A stretch of 64,000 nucleotides of DNA from NCBI GenBank assembly GCA_017506865.1, contig JAFCMP010000535.1:62001-126000 (forward strand), written 5' to 3'. The stretch comes from Tribonema minus. Taxonomy: Eukaryota > Sar > Xanthophyceae > Tribonematales > Tribonemataceae. Below are positions 42,152 through 53,551 of this stretch, in pieces (position 1 is the first letter of the stretch; each line of letters starts with the position of its first letter). Made by a program: the position numbers and the translations under genes. The notes under the pieces are model-generated. The model had not been told where the DNA came from, did not search any database, and saw only the letters and a list, made by a program, of their open reading frames with translations.

Positions 42152-44408
42152 ATGCCTCGCAAGGTGCGCCCCGTCTTCGAGCAGATTTTTGAGCCTGGCA
42201 TCAGCCTGCACACTCTGGGGCTGGATGCCTTCGTGGACAGGACGCTGCTGTCGCCACCCATGAGGCCTCGAGTTAAGAGAAACAAGTCGGATAGCCTGGA
42301 GGCAGCATGGGAGCTGGCGTTTCATCGCAGAATCAACGGTGAGTCCATCACCGCCTATTGCAGGCTGTGCGTCACCAGCAGTCAATCGCCCTTTGTGCAT
42401 TGCGACATAATCAGTGGACTGCACGAGCTGCAGGACCGGCAAATATGATGCGAAATGTGGGCCTCTGTCAGAACGTCGGACGGCAAAGTGTCTACTATGA
42501 CTGGAGATGCACTCTGGCAAGCAGCGACTGCAAAACCAACCAGCAGCCTCTGTTGCTGCAGATACTTCGTACAGCGAAAACACAAAGCGATAGTGCGTTT
42601 TGTATTTAGTCTACATGTAGCATCCACTGTTTGATCCTCAATGAGAAGATGCCAGCTCAGCAGCAACAGAGGCACTGCAGGCCTGGGCCTCAGCTTTGCA
42701 TCACCACCGTGCCACCAGATGTTGGTTCATCAGCTACGGCGAGCTGCGTCACCTGAGGGCCAGACACTGGCAGCTTCAACATGCTATACAGCAATCACTT
42801 GCAGTTTGAACACCAATTCTGCAACTGCACTACAATGGTACGCCTGCCTGAAGCCACAAAGCTCTTCTCATGTTTCAGCTCATAAACGTGTACATCAGCA
42901 GGCAGGGAAAGGAGCGTTGCTGATGGCAGCGGATGGTATCGCTCACATTGTAGTTGACAATGCGAGCACGTGATGCTCACACAAGCGCAACGCCACTGCC
43001 CGCAGTCATCATCATCGTCGATACACAGTGCCGCGCTTGCACGCGTCCTGCAGACAGACACCTACCCAAGGGCTACACCACGCAGGACTTCGTCCACTTC
43101 TCGCGCCGCACGGCTGCGGCGACCGTCACCAACACGGCGCACCACGAGCGGCAGCAGCAGCGCTGGGGCGGGGCTGTCGACCAACCCCCACTCAGCGGCC
43201 GCCCCGCCACTGCAGACAGCGCCGTGAGGGTCAGCGCTCAGGTGATGCCTGGAACGCGGCCCAGCACTGCGCCGACGCTCGGCAGCAGCGTGTGGTCGGA
43301 TACTGACTCGGAGCCGCAGGCGGCGCCGCGCGAGCCTCAGCGCCTGCAGCAGCAGCAGCAGCAGCCGCAGCAGCGGGAGCAGCAGCAGCAGCAGCGGCGG
43401 CAGCAGCAGCGGCGCTGGTTGGGACAGCGGGAGCGACGGTGCGAGGAGCAGCAGGAGCTGTTACAGCAGCAAGCGTACGTTGAGGAGCCGCATGCAAACC
43501 ATCCTGTGCCCGAGCAGCAGCGGCAGCAGCTGCAGCAGCAGCACCACCACAAGCACCGACTGCAGCTGCAGCAAGTGCCGCCGCAGCGTTCAACACCGCC
43601 GCCGCAGCCGCGTTGGCATGATGCAGATGACTGCGTGCACGCATCAACCGCACCATCCAGTGCTCGCAAACCAGCAGGACAGCTTGCTCAAAGCAGCAGT
43701 CACTTGCGCCGGTGCGTCACGTGCTGCAGCAGCAGCAGCGGCGGCGGAACAGGTGTCGACAGCGGCCGCGGCAGCGCTGCTCACTGCGGCAGCGGCAATG
43801 GCAACGGCGACGGTGGTCATGGCTGCAGCAGAAACAGCAAGTGCGATGGCGCCGCCGACAGGCGGCAGCAGATCCGAAACTGGTGGCGGCTGCAGCCGCC
43901 GCTGCTGCTGACGGAGCGCAACACGTGGGCACGCAGCGGCGGCAGCAGCAGCAGCAGCGCGCAGAACGAAACGGCTGCTGTGCCGACGAGCGCCGGCCCG
44001 AGGCGCGCGCTGCTGGTGACTGCGCACCGCCCGCGCTCCGCTGCGCTGCCTCGCACACGCTCGGACGGTGGCGGTCTTGCAGGGCAGGCCCGGTCGGACC
44101 ACGCCAGCAGCAAGCGCCGGCCGGCAGCTGACCAATGCAAGTCGGCTTCTGCGGCGGCGACGGCCCCGCTGCGGCCGCGGAGCGCTGCTGCGCGCGCTGC
44201 GGCGGCGAGCGCTGCTGCGGATGCCGTGCCGCTCGCCGTGTACATGACACTGGCGGACAGGACGCGGGGGCTGCTGGGGCGGCAGCAGCAGCAGCAGCAG
44301 CGGCGGCGGCGGCGGCCGCAGACGGCGCCGCTGCAGCGCTCAGCCGCGAGGGACGCGCCGGTGACATTGCGCGCACGGCCTTATAATGTGAAGATGCTGT
44401 GTAAATGA
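42152..44408 (+). CDS. Gln/Ala-rich protein with RPxTA motifs, two exons
   Basis: Exons 42152-42338 and 43054-44408 join across a split GAC codon (AACG|GTGAGT and CCTGCAG|AC), giving about 513 residues. The N-terminal 63 residues look conserved and unlike low-complexity sequence (MPRKVRPVFEQIFEPG, then LEAAWELAFHRRIN). Exon 2 opens with DRHLPKGYTTQDFVHFSRR, then Gln-rich stretches. RPATADSA, RPSTAPTL, RPRSAAL, RPRSAAA and RPQTAPL motifs recur. It ends PYNVKMLCK. The RPxTA/RPxSA style and strand match the gene at 37710, so the two may work in the same structure, though no sequence homology beyond the motifs is clear. Function unknown. Confidence 0.68.
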
Positions 44409-44954
44409 TAGACATACTTCTATGAGCCGGAAATGGCTGAATCGGCACGGCCCCGGCTAGTTGGCACAGCCGAAGACGGAATCTCGAGGGACAGTCTTGT
44501 TTCAGAAATGCCTCGCACAGCTTACAAATATAATGCAGCAGCAGTTGTATGGCTCACGTACAGTGGCTGTCCCCGGGGGCCCCCCCAAAGGTATCACACC
44601 AACTTGCCCAAAGGTCAAACAGACGTGAGGAACGCCAATATCCAATTGTACCAATGTAATGCAGTCGTACGAATGCACAGGTCGCCATGTCACTACCATG
44701 CAGTGACCGTGGGGTTGGCCTGCATCAGCATCCCAGCTCTTTGCAATGGTTGGCAAGAATCTAGGCTAAGGCTATACGTTGCGACAAAATGCATTGCTGC
44801 ACCCCAGTTCCAGCATCAAGACTGCCTATTTCAAGCAAATTTTTGCGCTGCATCTGCCACTTGCAGATGCCATGCCGTACCCAGCTAGACACATGTATCA
44901 ACAACAGGGCGCCATCTCAAAGTCAGCAGACATCAGCAGCAAGTCGGGCGGTGC

Positions 44955-45094
44955 AGACATACCACTATGTCTGGTGAACAAGCACTCCATCGCATTGCAC
45001 TGAGCCTGGTCACTGGCAACAGCAAGACATACCACTATGTCTGGCGAACAAGCACCCCATCGCATTGCACTGAGCCTGGTCATTGGCAACAGCA
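44955..45094. repeat. Tandem 70-bp duplication inside copy A
   Basis: Two nearly identical units start with AGACATACCACTATGTCTGG and end with TGGCAACAGCA. Copy B has a single diverged unit near 48266-48330, so this doubling postdates the segmental duplication or was lost in B. Confidence 0.9.
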
Positions 45095-45757
45095 AGCTGT
45101 CCTGAGCAGCTCACATAGCAGCTGTCTAGACCACAAGCAAAACGCTTGCAGCTTGCCAGTAATACGCGCTGTGATGTACTAGTAGAGCGAAAGTCACCAG
45201 CACGCTGGTGCGCACACCACAGCGAAGGCGTGGAGAGCAGATGAGCGTCACAAATCCAGTGATGAAGGTGCATGTATGATGAAACTTGCATGAATGCACA
45301 GAACCCCTAGCCACATTGCAATTGCCCCACAGCTTGGCTGTCTCAGTGGCTTCTGCTTCTGAATATGTCGCGATAGTCATGAATGCCGCAGCTGACAATC
45401 GTCAATGTGATGCCACTTCCCGCCTGAAATCTACACAATGCCGTGTGCTCACTTCCCCTACACGCCGAGCCGCCGGTGCTGCAATCGCAACCTGCATGCG
45501 CACCTGGGGCTCCTCGCTGCGATAACCTTCATGTGTGCCGCCTCTCCAGCTGCAGCGCCGCGAGTGGCTGCTGCGACAAAACGCGTAGCCTTTGCCACGC
45601 CCGCTGTCACCATAATTGTGCGTATGGCGCCGTGCCCGCCTTCGCTGCATCCATACACCAGCTCAGCCGTTGCAGCTGCCTGCGCCACCGTTGCTCCCGT
45701 TAGCTGCTAGCGCGGCAGCAGCTGTTCTGACCCCCCTCCTGCCGCTGCGCTACACTG

Positions 45758-47298
45758 TCACGTCGCATGGTACTCGTACCTCACCTCCACGTGCCTCCCT
45801 GGCATGTGCAAGGGTTCTTCCAGCGCAGTCATGTCGACGTCCATGCCGAGCTGCACGATGCGCGGCGACGCTGGCAGCGCCGCCGGCAGCGCAACTCCTT
45901 TGACGCAGAGCTCCTGCACGCCCTGCGGCAGCACAGGCAGCTGAGCATTGCTGCTATAGCTATCCTCGTCCTGCTCATCCTCTTCATCCTCGACGTTAAT
46001 GGGAACCAGCCAGCACGTGAAGTGAGTGAGCGTGGCGGGCAGAGGACCGATGGCTGAGCGCAGGCTCCCGCCCGGTGACCAGCCCAGCAGTGACAAGCGC
46101 TGAAGATTGCCGCCGCTGGCAGTGGCAAGCGCGTCGCGCACACGCTGCTGCTCGCTCCACTCACCAATCGCTAGTGCCTCCAGAGAGGGCGGTAGCGGCG
46201 CCGGCAGCGCGTGCTCGTACTCGCCAAGCGTCAGCTCGCGCAGGCCTGGTGGCAGCGGCGGCAACGCTGCACAGCCTTCGGGGTGGTCAAAGACCAGCGT
46301 GCGCAGCGATGGCGGTAGCGGGCCCAGGGGGCCACTGAACGCGAATTCCGGCTCGCCGACTCTCTCGCATGTGACGCGCAGGTGCTGTATGTTCGGCGGC
46401 AGCGTCAGCATCGGGTGCTGGCGACCGTGATCGGCAGAGTACAAGCACTCCAGCTCTGGCGTGATGAGGCTGTCAGGAAGCACAGGGAACTGGTTGATGC
46501 GGCCGCCATTCGCGTCCGTGCCGCCTCTGCCGTCCTTCATCAAGCGCCAGTTGAGGCTGAGTTATCCAGACACAGCGTGCGCAGGTCCCTTGGCAGCTTT
46601 AGATGTGGTCCAATTATGTAGAAGTCGAGGGTCAGCTTGTCGAGGCTGCTCGGTAGAACGGTATCTCCGATTGGCCGTGAACTGCATCTGTATTCAGTTT
46701 CTCAATTCTGCCGCAGCGTCAGCTCCCTCAGCCGCGGCGGCAGCTGCAGAGGCTGCGGCAGTGACTCCAAGCTGAAGCAGTCTAAGTCGAGCGAGGCCAG
46801 TGTGGGCGGCGCTGCTGCAATGAGCGTTGCCATTCGCGCCTGCCGGATGTCAACGGCGTCGTCACCACTGAAGTTCTCGTTGCAGGATTTGTGTACAGTG
46901 AGTGAAGTCAGGCTCGGAGGTAGCGGGCTGGCAGCGAAGCCGCCTCTCACGCTAACGAACCTGAGGCGTGTAACAGTAGACGGAATTGGTACTTCTGCGA
47001 AAGAAGAGAACCATCCCTCCGCCGTCAGGCTGACTACATTGCGACGCAGCAGCAGCTGGCCGATGACACCGGCAGGGGTGGCTGGGCTGATCACCCTGTA
47101 ATCCAGAAGGCTGCGGTCGCGACGCCTGCCACTGCCGTCTAGGTGTACTTTGACAGGGGCATTCTCAGCGGCTAAAGCGAACAAGGTGCTGCAGGCCCAG
47201 GCCTCCCTAGGCAACAGACTTTTCTATGCAGCGATCTGCAAGACGCCCAGCAGCAGGTCGTCGCGAGCTCGCTGTGCTTTGCTCCCTCTTGTCGCCAT
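45758..47298 (-). pseudogene. Leucine-rich-repeat gene, copy A, disrupted
   Basis: Homologue of the gene at 48957-50497; both spans are 1,541 bases. The repeats are LPPSLRTLVFD-, LPPGLRELTLGEY- and LPPSLEALAIGEW-like, a pattern with -PLPP- turns seen in FNIP-type and other protist LRR proteins. Copy A has a TAG at 47224-47226 where copy B has CAG, a TGA at 46702-46704 where copy B has TGG, and a frameshift near 46545-46580. The second half (46543-45758) is open in the shifted frame and ends RYEYHAT. The reading frame is otherwise well kept, so the inactivation looks recent. Annotating it as an intact gene would need introns, for which no sites are evident. Confidence 0.75.
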
Positions 47299-47660
47299 TT
47301 GCTAAGTTATTGTTGTTGCTACGCCAGGCCAGGCTCTCTCCGCCCTCCTTTCTCATCTTAGAACCTCAATCACAACTTGAAGTTGGCGGCGTTTAGAATC
47401 TAGATCTTGCGCTGCGCTGCGTGTAATCCCGCCGATGCTGACCATCATGTCGTACAATGTCCACGCACTGCTGCGTCTCCCAGGTTGAGAGCCACTTATT
47501 CGTGGGGCATCTGCCTCGACCTTAATCGCACCGCATCGCTGCTGGACTTTCATGCATATGCTTGACTCATCGCCGACATCCTCGCATGCACCGTGTCTGA
47601 TGGCGATGCTGTTTGACGTTTCAGCCCAGACATCAGATCAGAGCGTCCCGCATCAGAGTG

Positions 47661-47899
47661 AGAGTCGTAGTCCCCCTGACACCTGGCGCAGACAATTGGA
47701 CAAGCAATGTCAATGCTTGGGATAAGAATTTATCCCCAAGGTCAATGTCACACTTAAATAAATAAATGTCTATCCCAGAGAGTCGTAGTCCCCCTGACAC
47801 CTGGCACAGACAATTGGACAAGCAATGTCAATGCTTGGGATAAGAATTTATCCCCAAGGTCAATGTCACACTTTTATAAATGAATAAATGTCTATCCCA
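47661..47899. repeat. Tandem 118-bp repeat containing an inverted repeat
   Basis: Two almost identical units begin AGAGTCGTAGTCCCCCTGAC. Each contains GGGATAA-GAA-TTTATCCC, able to form a hairpin, and ends TAAATGTCTATCCCAG. The second unit has a small insertion. It may be a short non-autonomous mobile element. Confidence 0.9.
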
Positions 47900-48009
47900 G
47901 GCCCAAAAGTATCACTCGCCCAAAGCTCGCTCCCCAATTTTCATAACATCAATTTTCCGTTGCACCAAGTGATGTCTGAAGCAGGTGTACACATTTTTGG
48001 GCCGCCAAG

Positions 48010-50540
48010 TCACTAGCATGCATGCAGAGACCGTGGGTCCGACCTGCACCGCCATCCCTGCTTTTCAAAGTAGTCTGCAAGAACCTAGGGTACTGCTATA
48101 GGTTGCGGCAAGATGCATTGCTGCACCTCGCTGCCAGCATCAAATATGCTCTCAGATGAAGAGGTCGTACTGCACCTGCCACTTGCAGATGCCATGCCGT
48201 GCCCAGCTAGACACATGCATCAATTACAGGGCGCCCAGGACATGCATGGACAAATCGGGCGGTGCAAACATACCACGCCTAGCAAACACGCATTGTGGTG
48301 AGCCTGATCATTGGCATCAGCAAGCTGTACTGAGCAGCTCATATAGCAGATCACAATGAGAACGTGCATATGGTAAGCAGCTGGCCAGTAGCACGCTTTG
48401 TGATGTAGAGCGGGGGGTCACCAGTACGCTGGTGAGAACACCGCAGCAAAGGCGTGGAAAGAGCATCCAGTGGTGGATGGTGCATGTATGATGAAACTTG
48501 CAAACCCCTAGCTGCATCGCAATCGCCACGGCCCCGAAGCATGGCTGTCTCAGTGGCTTCTGCTTCTGATGTATGTTGCCACACTAATAAACAGCACATA
48601 TCACCGTACCTGATGCCACCTCCCGCCTGAAATCGTCACACGCCCGCTGTGTGCTCACATCCTCTACACGCCGAGCCGCCGGTGCTGCTATCGCAACCTG
48701 CATGCGCGCCTAGAGCTTGTTGCTGGTCATGTGTTCCACCTCTCCACCTGCAGCTCCGCGAGCGGCTGCTGCTGCACACTCCGCAGCCTTTGCGGCTTCT
48801 GTCACCACAATGGTGCGTACGGCGCCGTGCCCGCCTTCGCTGCCTCCATGTACCAGCTCCGCCGTCGCCGCTGCCTGCACCACCGTTGCTCCTAGAGGCT
48901 GCTGGCGCGGCAGCACCTGCTCTGCGCCCCCCGCCCCCTGCCGCTGCGCCACTCTGTCACTTGGCGTGGTACTCGTAACGCACCTCGACACATCTCCCCG
49001 GCATGTTCAAGGGCGCTTCCAGCGCGCTCATGTCGACGTCCTCGCCAAGCCGCACGATGCGCAGCGACGCTGGCAGCGCCGCCGGCAGCGCGACTCCGTC
49101 GACGCACAGCTCCTGCAGGCCCTGCGGCAGCACAGGCAGCTGAGCATCGCTGCTGTAGCCACCCTCGTCCTGCTCATCCTCATCCTCGACGTCAGCGGGA
49201 ACCAGCCAGCACACCCAGTGAGTGAGCGTGGCGGGCAGAGGACCGATGGCCGAGCGCAGGCTCGCGTCTGCCATCGGGCCAATAAGCGTCAGACGGCGGA
49301 GGTTCCCGCTGCAGGAACTGGCGAGCGCGTCGCACAGGCGCTGCTGCGTGCCCCAGTTGCGTAGCTCCAGAGCCTCCAGGGATGGCGGTAGCAGCGCCGG
49401 CAGCTTGTGCTCGTACTCGCCAAGCGTCAGCTCGCGCAGGCCTAGCGGCAGCGGCGGCAGCGCTGCACAGCCTTCGGGGTGGTCAAAGACCAGCGTGCGC
49501 AGCGATGGCGGTAGCGGGCCCAGGTTGCCACTGAACGCGAGTTCCGGCTCGCAGGCTCGCTCGCTTGTGATGCGCAGGTGCTGTATGTTCGGCGGCAGCG
49601 TCAGCATCGGGTGCTGGCAACCGTGATCGGCAGAGTACAAGGACTCCAGCTCTAGCGTGATGAGGCTGTCAGGAAGCACAGGGAACTGGTTGACGCGGCC
49701 GCCGTTCGCGCCTGTGTCGCCTCTGCCGCCATTCAACTCGCGCCAACTGAGGATGCAGTTTTCTAGACACAGCGTGCGCAGGTCCCTTGGCAGCTGTAGA
49801 TGTGGTCCAACCATGTAGAATTCGAGGGTCAGCTTGTCGAGGCTGCTCGGCAGAATGGTATCGCCGATTGGCCGTGAATTGCTGCTGTAATCAGTTTCCC
49901 AATACTGCCGCAGCATCAGCTCCCGCAGCCGCGGCGGCAGCTGCAGAGGCTGCGGCAGTGACTCGAGGCTGAAGCAGTCTACTCAAGCGAGGCCAGCGTG
50001 GGCGGCGCTGCTGCAATGAGCGTAGCCATTCGCGCCTCCCGGATGCCAGCGGCGTCGTCACCACTGAAGTTCCCGTTGCAGGATATGTGTACAGCGAGTG
50101 AAGTCAGGCTCGGGGGTAGCGAGCCGGCAGCGAAGCCGCCTCTCACGTTAACGAATGTGAGGCATGATAGGGAAGACGGGAGTGGTACTCTTGTGGAAAA
50201 GGAGAAACATCCTTCTGCCGTCAGGCTGACCACTTTGCGGCGCAGCAGCAGCTGGCTGATGACTCCAGCAGGGGTGGCTGGGCTAATCACTCTGTACTGA
50301 GGAAGACTGCGGTCGCGACGTCTGCCATTGCCGTACGGGTGTACTTTGACAGGCGCATGCTCAGCGGCTAAAGCGAATAAGGTCCTTCTGCAGGCCCACG
50401 CCTCCCTAGGCAACAGACGCCTCTGTGCAGCGATCTGCAGAGCGCTCAGTAGCAGGTTGCCGCGAGCTCGCTGTACTTTGCTCCTGGTTATCGCCATTTG
50501 GTAATCGACTGTTGTTGCATACGTCCGCCGCGCTGCCTGC
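48010..50540. repeat. Segmental duplication, copy B
   Basis: Second copy of the 44690-47380 segment in the same orientation. It covers the LRR gene with its 5' end and 3' flank. Confidence 0.9.
48957..50497 (-). pseudogene. Leucine-rich-repeat gene, copy B, single frameshift
   Basis: Starts at ATG 50497 (MAITRSKVQRARGNLLLSAL) and ends RYEYHAK at 48957. The only lesion found is a one-base loss near 49979-49985, where copy A keeps frame through LDLDCFSLES; it leaves a 172-residue front part and a 320-residue open remainder. The helical N-terminus precedes LRRs with -LPPSL- and -LPPGL- turns, an acidic loop (EDEDEQDEGGYSSDA) and a short C-terminus. No signal peptide or membrane helix is seen, so an intracellular binding protein is likely if expressed. 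One assembly error would restore a full-length gene of about 513 residues, so it may be functional. Confidence 0.7.
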
Positions 50541-53500
50541 CCTGACTGCCTGCCTGCCTGCTGCCGCTGCTGCCTGCTCTCTCTCTCTCTCTCTCTCCGA
50601 CTTTCACGAACTTCAATACCGATTTGAAGTTGATCTTCTCTCTTTTTCTAAAGTTTTTTAAGAGTGCCGTACCCTCATTCCGGCGATTCTTAGGCTGAGC
50701 GCGGTCGCTAGGGTTAGCGAACCCTAGCCAGCGCGGCAATGTGCTTGACGCGCGTTGTACTCCAAAGCGGGTGACAGCGAGACGTGGTCGAGTCGCCTTA
50801 GTTACATTCGTGCTAGCCTACCGAGCGCTCCACCCCAGAGTGGGCGCTAGCGGCTAAGAAACCATTTTTCGTGTTGGGGCCTCTCGGTGTGAACAGCAAC
50901 GTTGATGCACACCACTCCTGCTAGAGGCCGTGCGCTGCATTGCTACCGCTACAGTTGGGGCATTATACATTCATGCTAGCTACTGCCTGACCCCCGGTCG
51001 CCGCCGTGCCTCACAGCGCGCGCCATGATCACTTTTCAAGAAAACTAAAAAAAGTTGCGCGCACTGAAAACTTATCAACTTCTCTGCATCGGGACGGTTT
51101 GCGGCACTGACTGGCGCATTAGATAGCGCGTAGTGCGTTCCGCAAGACTACGTATGGGCTTGGCCTAAAGCCACCGCCATCTTGGTGCTAGCTTAGGAAG
51201 AACTGATTTTTGATTTCTAGTTTTAACCCGTTCTCGAAGAGGCGGGCCCGAACGGATACTTGTAGCCCATGGTGCATACATGAGTTCCCTGTTAAGAAAC
51301 CTATAGCTAACTCCTCAGCTGTAATGAGTTGATTCCTTTGGCGCAAATCAATAGCAATTGGTTCAAAAAGTGCGCGCGCGCGCGCGCGCGCGAACCGCCC
51401 GCCAAAGAATCGCCGGATTTAGGGTACGTGGTGACCTGGCCTGCATGAAAACTTTGAGATGGAGTCTGCGTGGAGCTGGGTGGCCCTAAGACGGGTCTGT
51501 CTGTGGGGGGAGAGTCTTGTAGCTTTGTTCAGTATCCCTGCTAGTATGTGGGGGACAGTCGCTTGCGGGTGCTTTGTTCGGGGTGATGTGGAGCTTTGCA
51601 TGCTACACCCAAGAGTGAAAGACAAGGCGACACACCTACAACATGGCATTTCCACAGCCACAAGTGAAATATAATAAAAGTACATCATGCCATTAAAATA
51701 AAAAAATAAAAAACAGCATGGATTCATAACTGAAAATCTGATCTTCTTGCGGCTGCAATTCTGTTTGGGGGGGAAGCCGCAAATCTAGTCATTGAGCCCT
51801 TGGTGGTCGCTGACCACGCGTCAGCGCCAATAATTGAACCACGAGCGTGCATCACAGCACCTTGGCTCAACCTGGTATTGTACGTACTCTTCATTAGTTC
51901 TGGACTCCTAGCACGCGATCACAGCCTACCCTATGAGATGAGTCAAAGCCCTCCTTGTACAACTGCGTTTGTTCTCGTTGCCTGCTTCTGGTTGAGTGCC
52001 ATCAATTGGGCTATCTGCTGTTCTTAGGAGCTTGCCATCTTGGCACAATGGCATGCGTGGTGCAAGACTTTGGGTGGCCCCAAAGGACATTGACAATGTT
52101 TGCGCAGAGTGTGCTTGAACGCCTGCACTCAGGTGCGCATTGAGCACTGGGCACACATTGTACATGACACGCGCCAACAGAGAATCAGTTCACGACAAGA
52201 TGTTGCAGGTACCACCACTAAGGCATACCAGGCATGCGCGTCGCGCAAGGCAGGCGCACGAAGACGCGTGAGGCAGCGCACGTGCGTAGCTAATGTCATT
52301 GCACGCAAGCCCTAGGTCATCGACTGTCAAAGACGCAGGCTACACAGCAAGCGCTCGGTCTGTCTGTAATGACCACAATGGAGGGCGTGAGCCACATGCC
52401 CTGCCTACGCAGGCATCAGTACACCATCACCGTTGCGCGTGTAGACCTCCAGCCGCGATCGCACTCATCGCACGTGTCATCTACGCCTTCGAGTGGTCAC
52501 GTCAATGCACGCAATGATGGTGCGCCTACAGGCAGAGATTGGACAAGACATCGCCTTCTCTGCCGGCGTCCCTCTCAGGCCGCGTGCGGAATGGCGCGCT
52601 GGAGGTCAATGCGCAGCGAGACGCCCCTTGTCAGGCACTGCGCTGCTGATACAGTGGCATCTGCTGCCACGTGAGGTGCCGCGAACGACGGAGTCGCAGT
52701 ATGCGCCGGCTCAAGCAGCGCCGGCACCTGCAAAGCGGCTACGTCTGCCACTGGGTGTAGCGCCGCCGAGGTTTCGACGCTGAGTGCGCAAAGCGCGCAG
52801 CTCACTTGCGCACCCATTCACAACCAGAAGTTGCCAGTTATCCGAGCGTGAGTCGCCCCCACCGCCTCCACCCCCCAACATACCGCTCCCCCGCACTCTA
52901 GGTCTGCATTCGCTGGCGCTGCCGCTGTGCGCGAGACCGGCGGGCACGCCGCCGCTGCCGCCGCCGCCGGCGCCGGCGCCGCATGTGGCAAACTGCAGCC
53001 GTTGCCTGGTGCCGCTCGCAGACTGCAGCCGCAGCGTCTTGTGTGGCGTCTCGCGCAGCTGCCGCTGCTCCCTCGTCTGCTTCACTTAGCGCTGACAATC
53101 TTCAAGCACCCAACGTCAACAGGCAACTGAACATCAACAGCCCTGAGCAATGTGCCAGAACAGCGCCGTTTGGTCCATGCAGGCGCACCTGCGCCAGCCA
53201 GCAATTCTCCGGCGGCCAGCATTCTATGCCGCCGCAGCCGGTGAGGGTGCGTATGTCTGCGCGCCGCAGCAGCGCCAATCGCGCACCGCTTGCCACTCTC
53301 GCCCATATTCACGAGGGTGACTGCGGCGGCGGCAGCGACAGCGGCAGCACAGCAGCCGTCTCCGCGCCAGCGCATGACCACCGAGAAACCGCATCTCAGG
53401 TCCATTGCAAGTCCAGCTCGGCACTGTCCCGCCCTGCCCGCCTCGGAAATTTGTGCTACAAACAAGCCTTCGGTGTGAGGCTCGTGAGTGTGCGAAGCCG

Positions 53501-53551
53501 TGCTGCCGCCGGCCTTCGGAGCATTGCTGCCGCAAGCGCTCCGCACGCGCG
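50541..53551. other. No gene recognised; (CG)n run
   Basis: Contains a CT run at 50579-50597, a (CG)n stretch at 51371-51392, and a mixed-composition block at 50600-51720. Frames near 52493-52783 and 52784-53089 (+) have no recognisable features. It lies downstream of the 3' end of the minus-strand helical-repeat gene. Confidence 0.4.

Larger units (their letters stand above)
44690..47380. repeat. Segmental duplication, copy A
   Basis: Matches about 48010-50540 in the same orientation at a distance of roughly 3.2 kb, including the LRR gene, its 3' flank (45470-45757) and non-coding sequence beyond. This copy has an extra 70-bp tandem repeat at 44955-45094. Confidence 0.9.
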
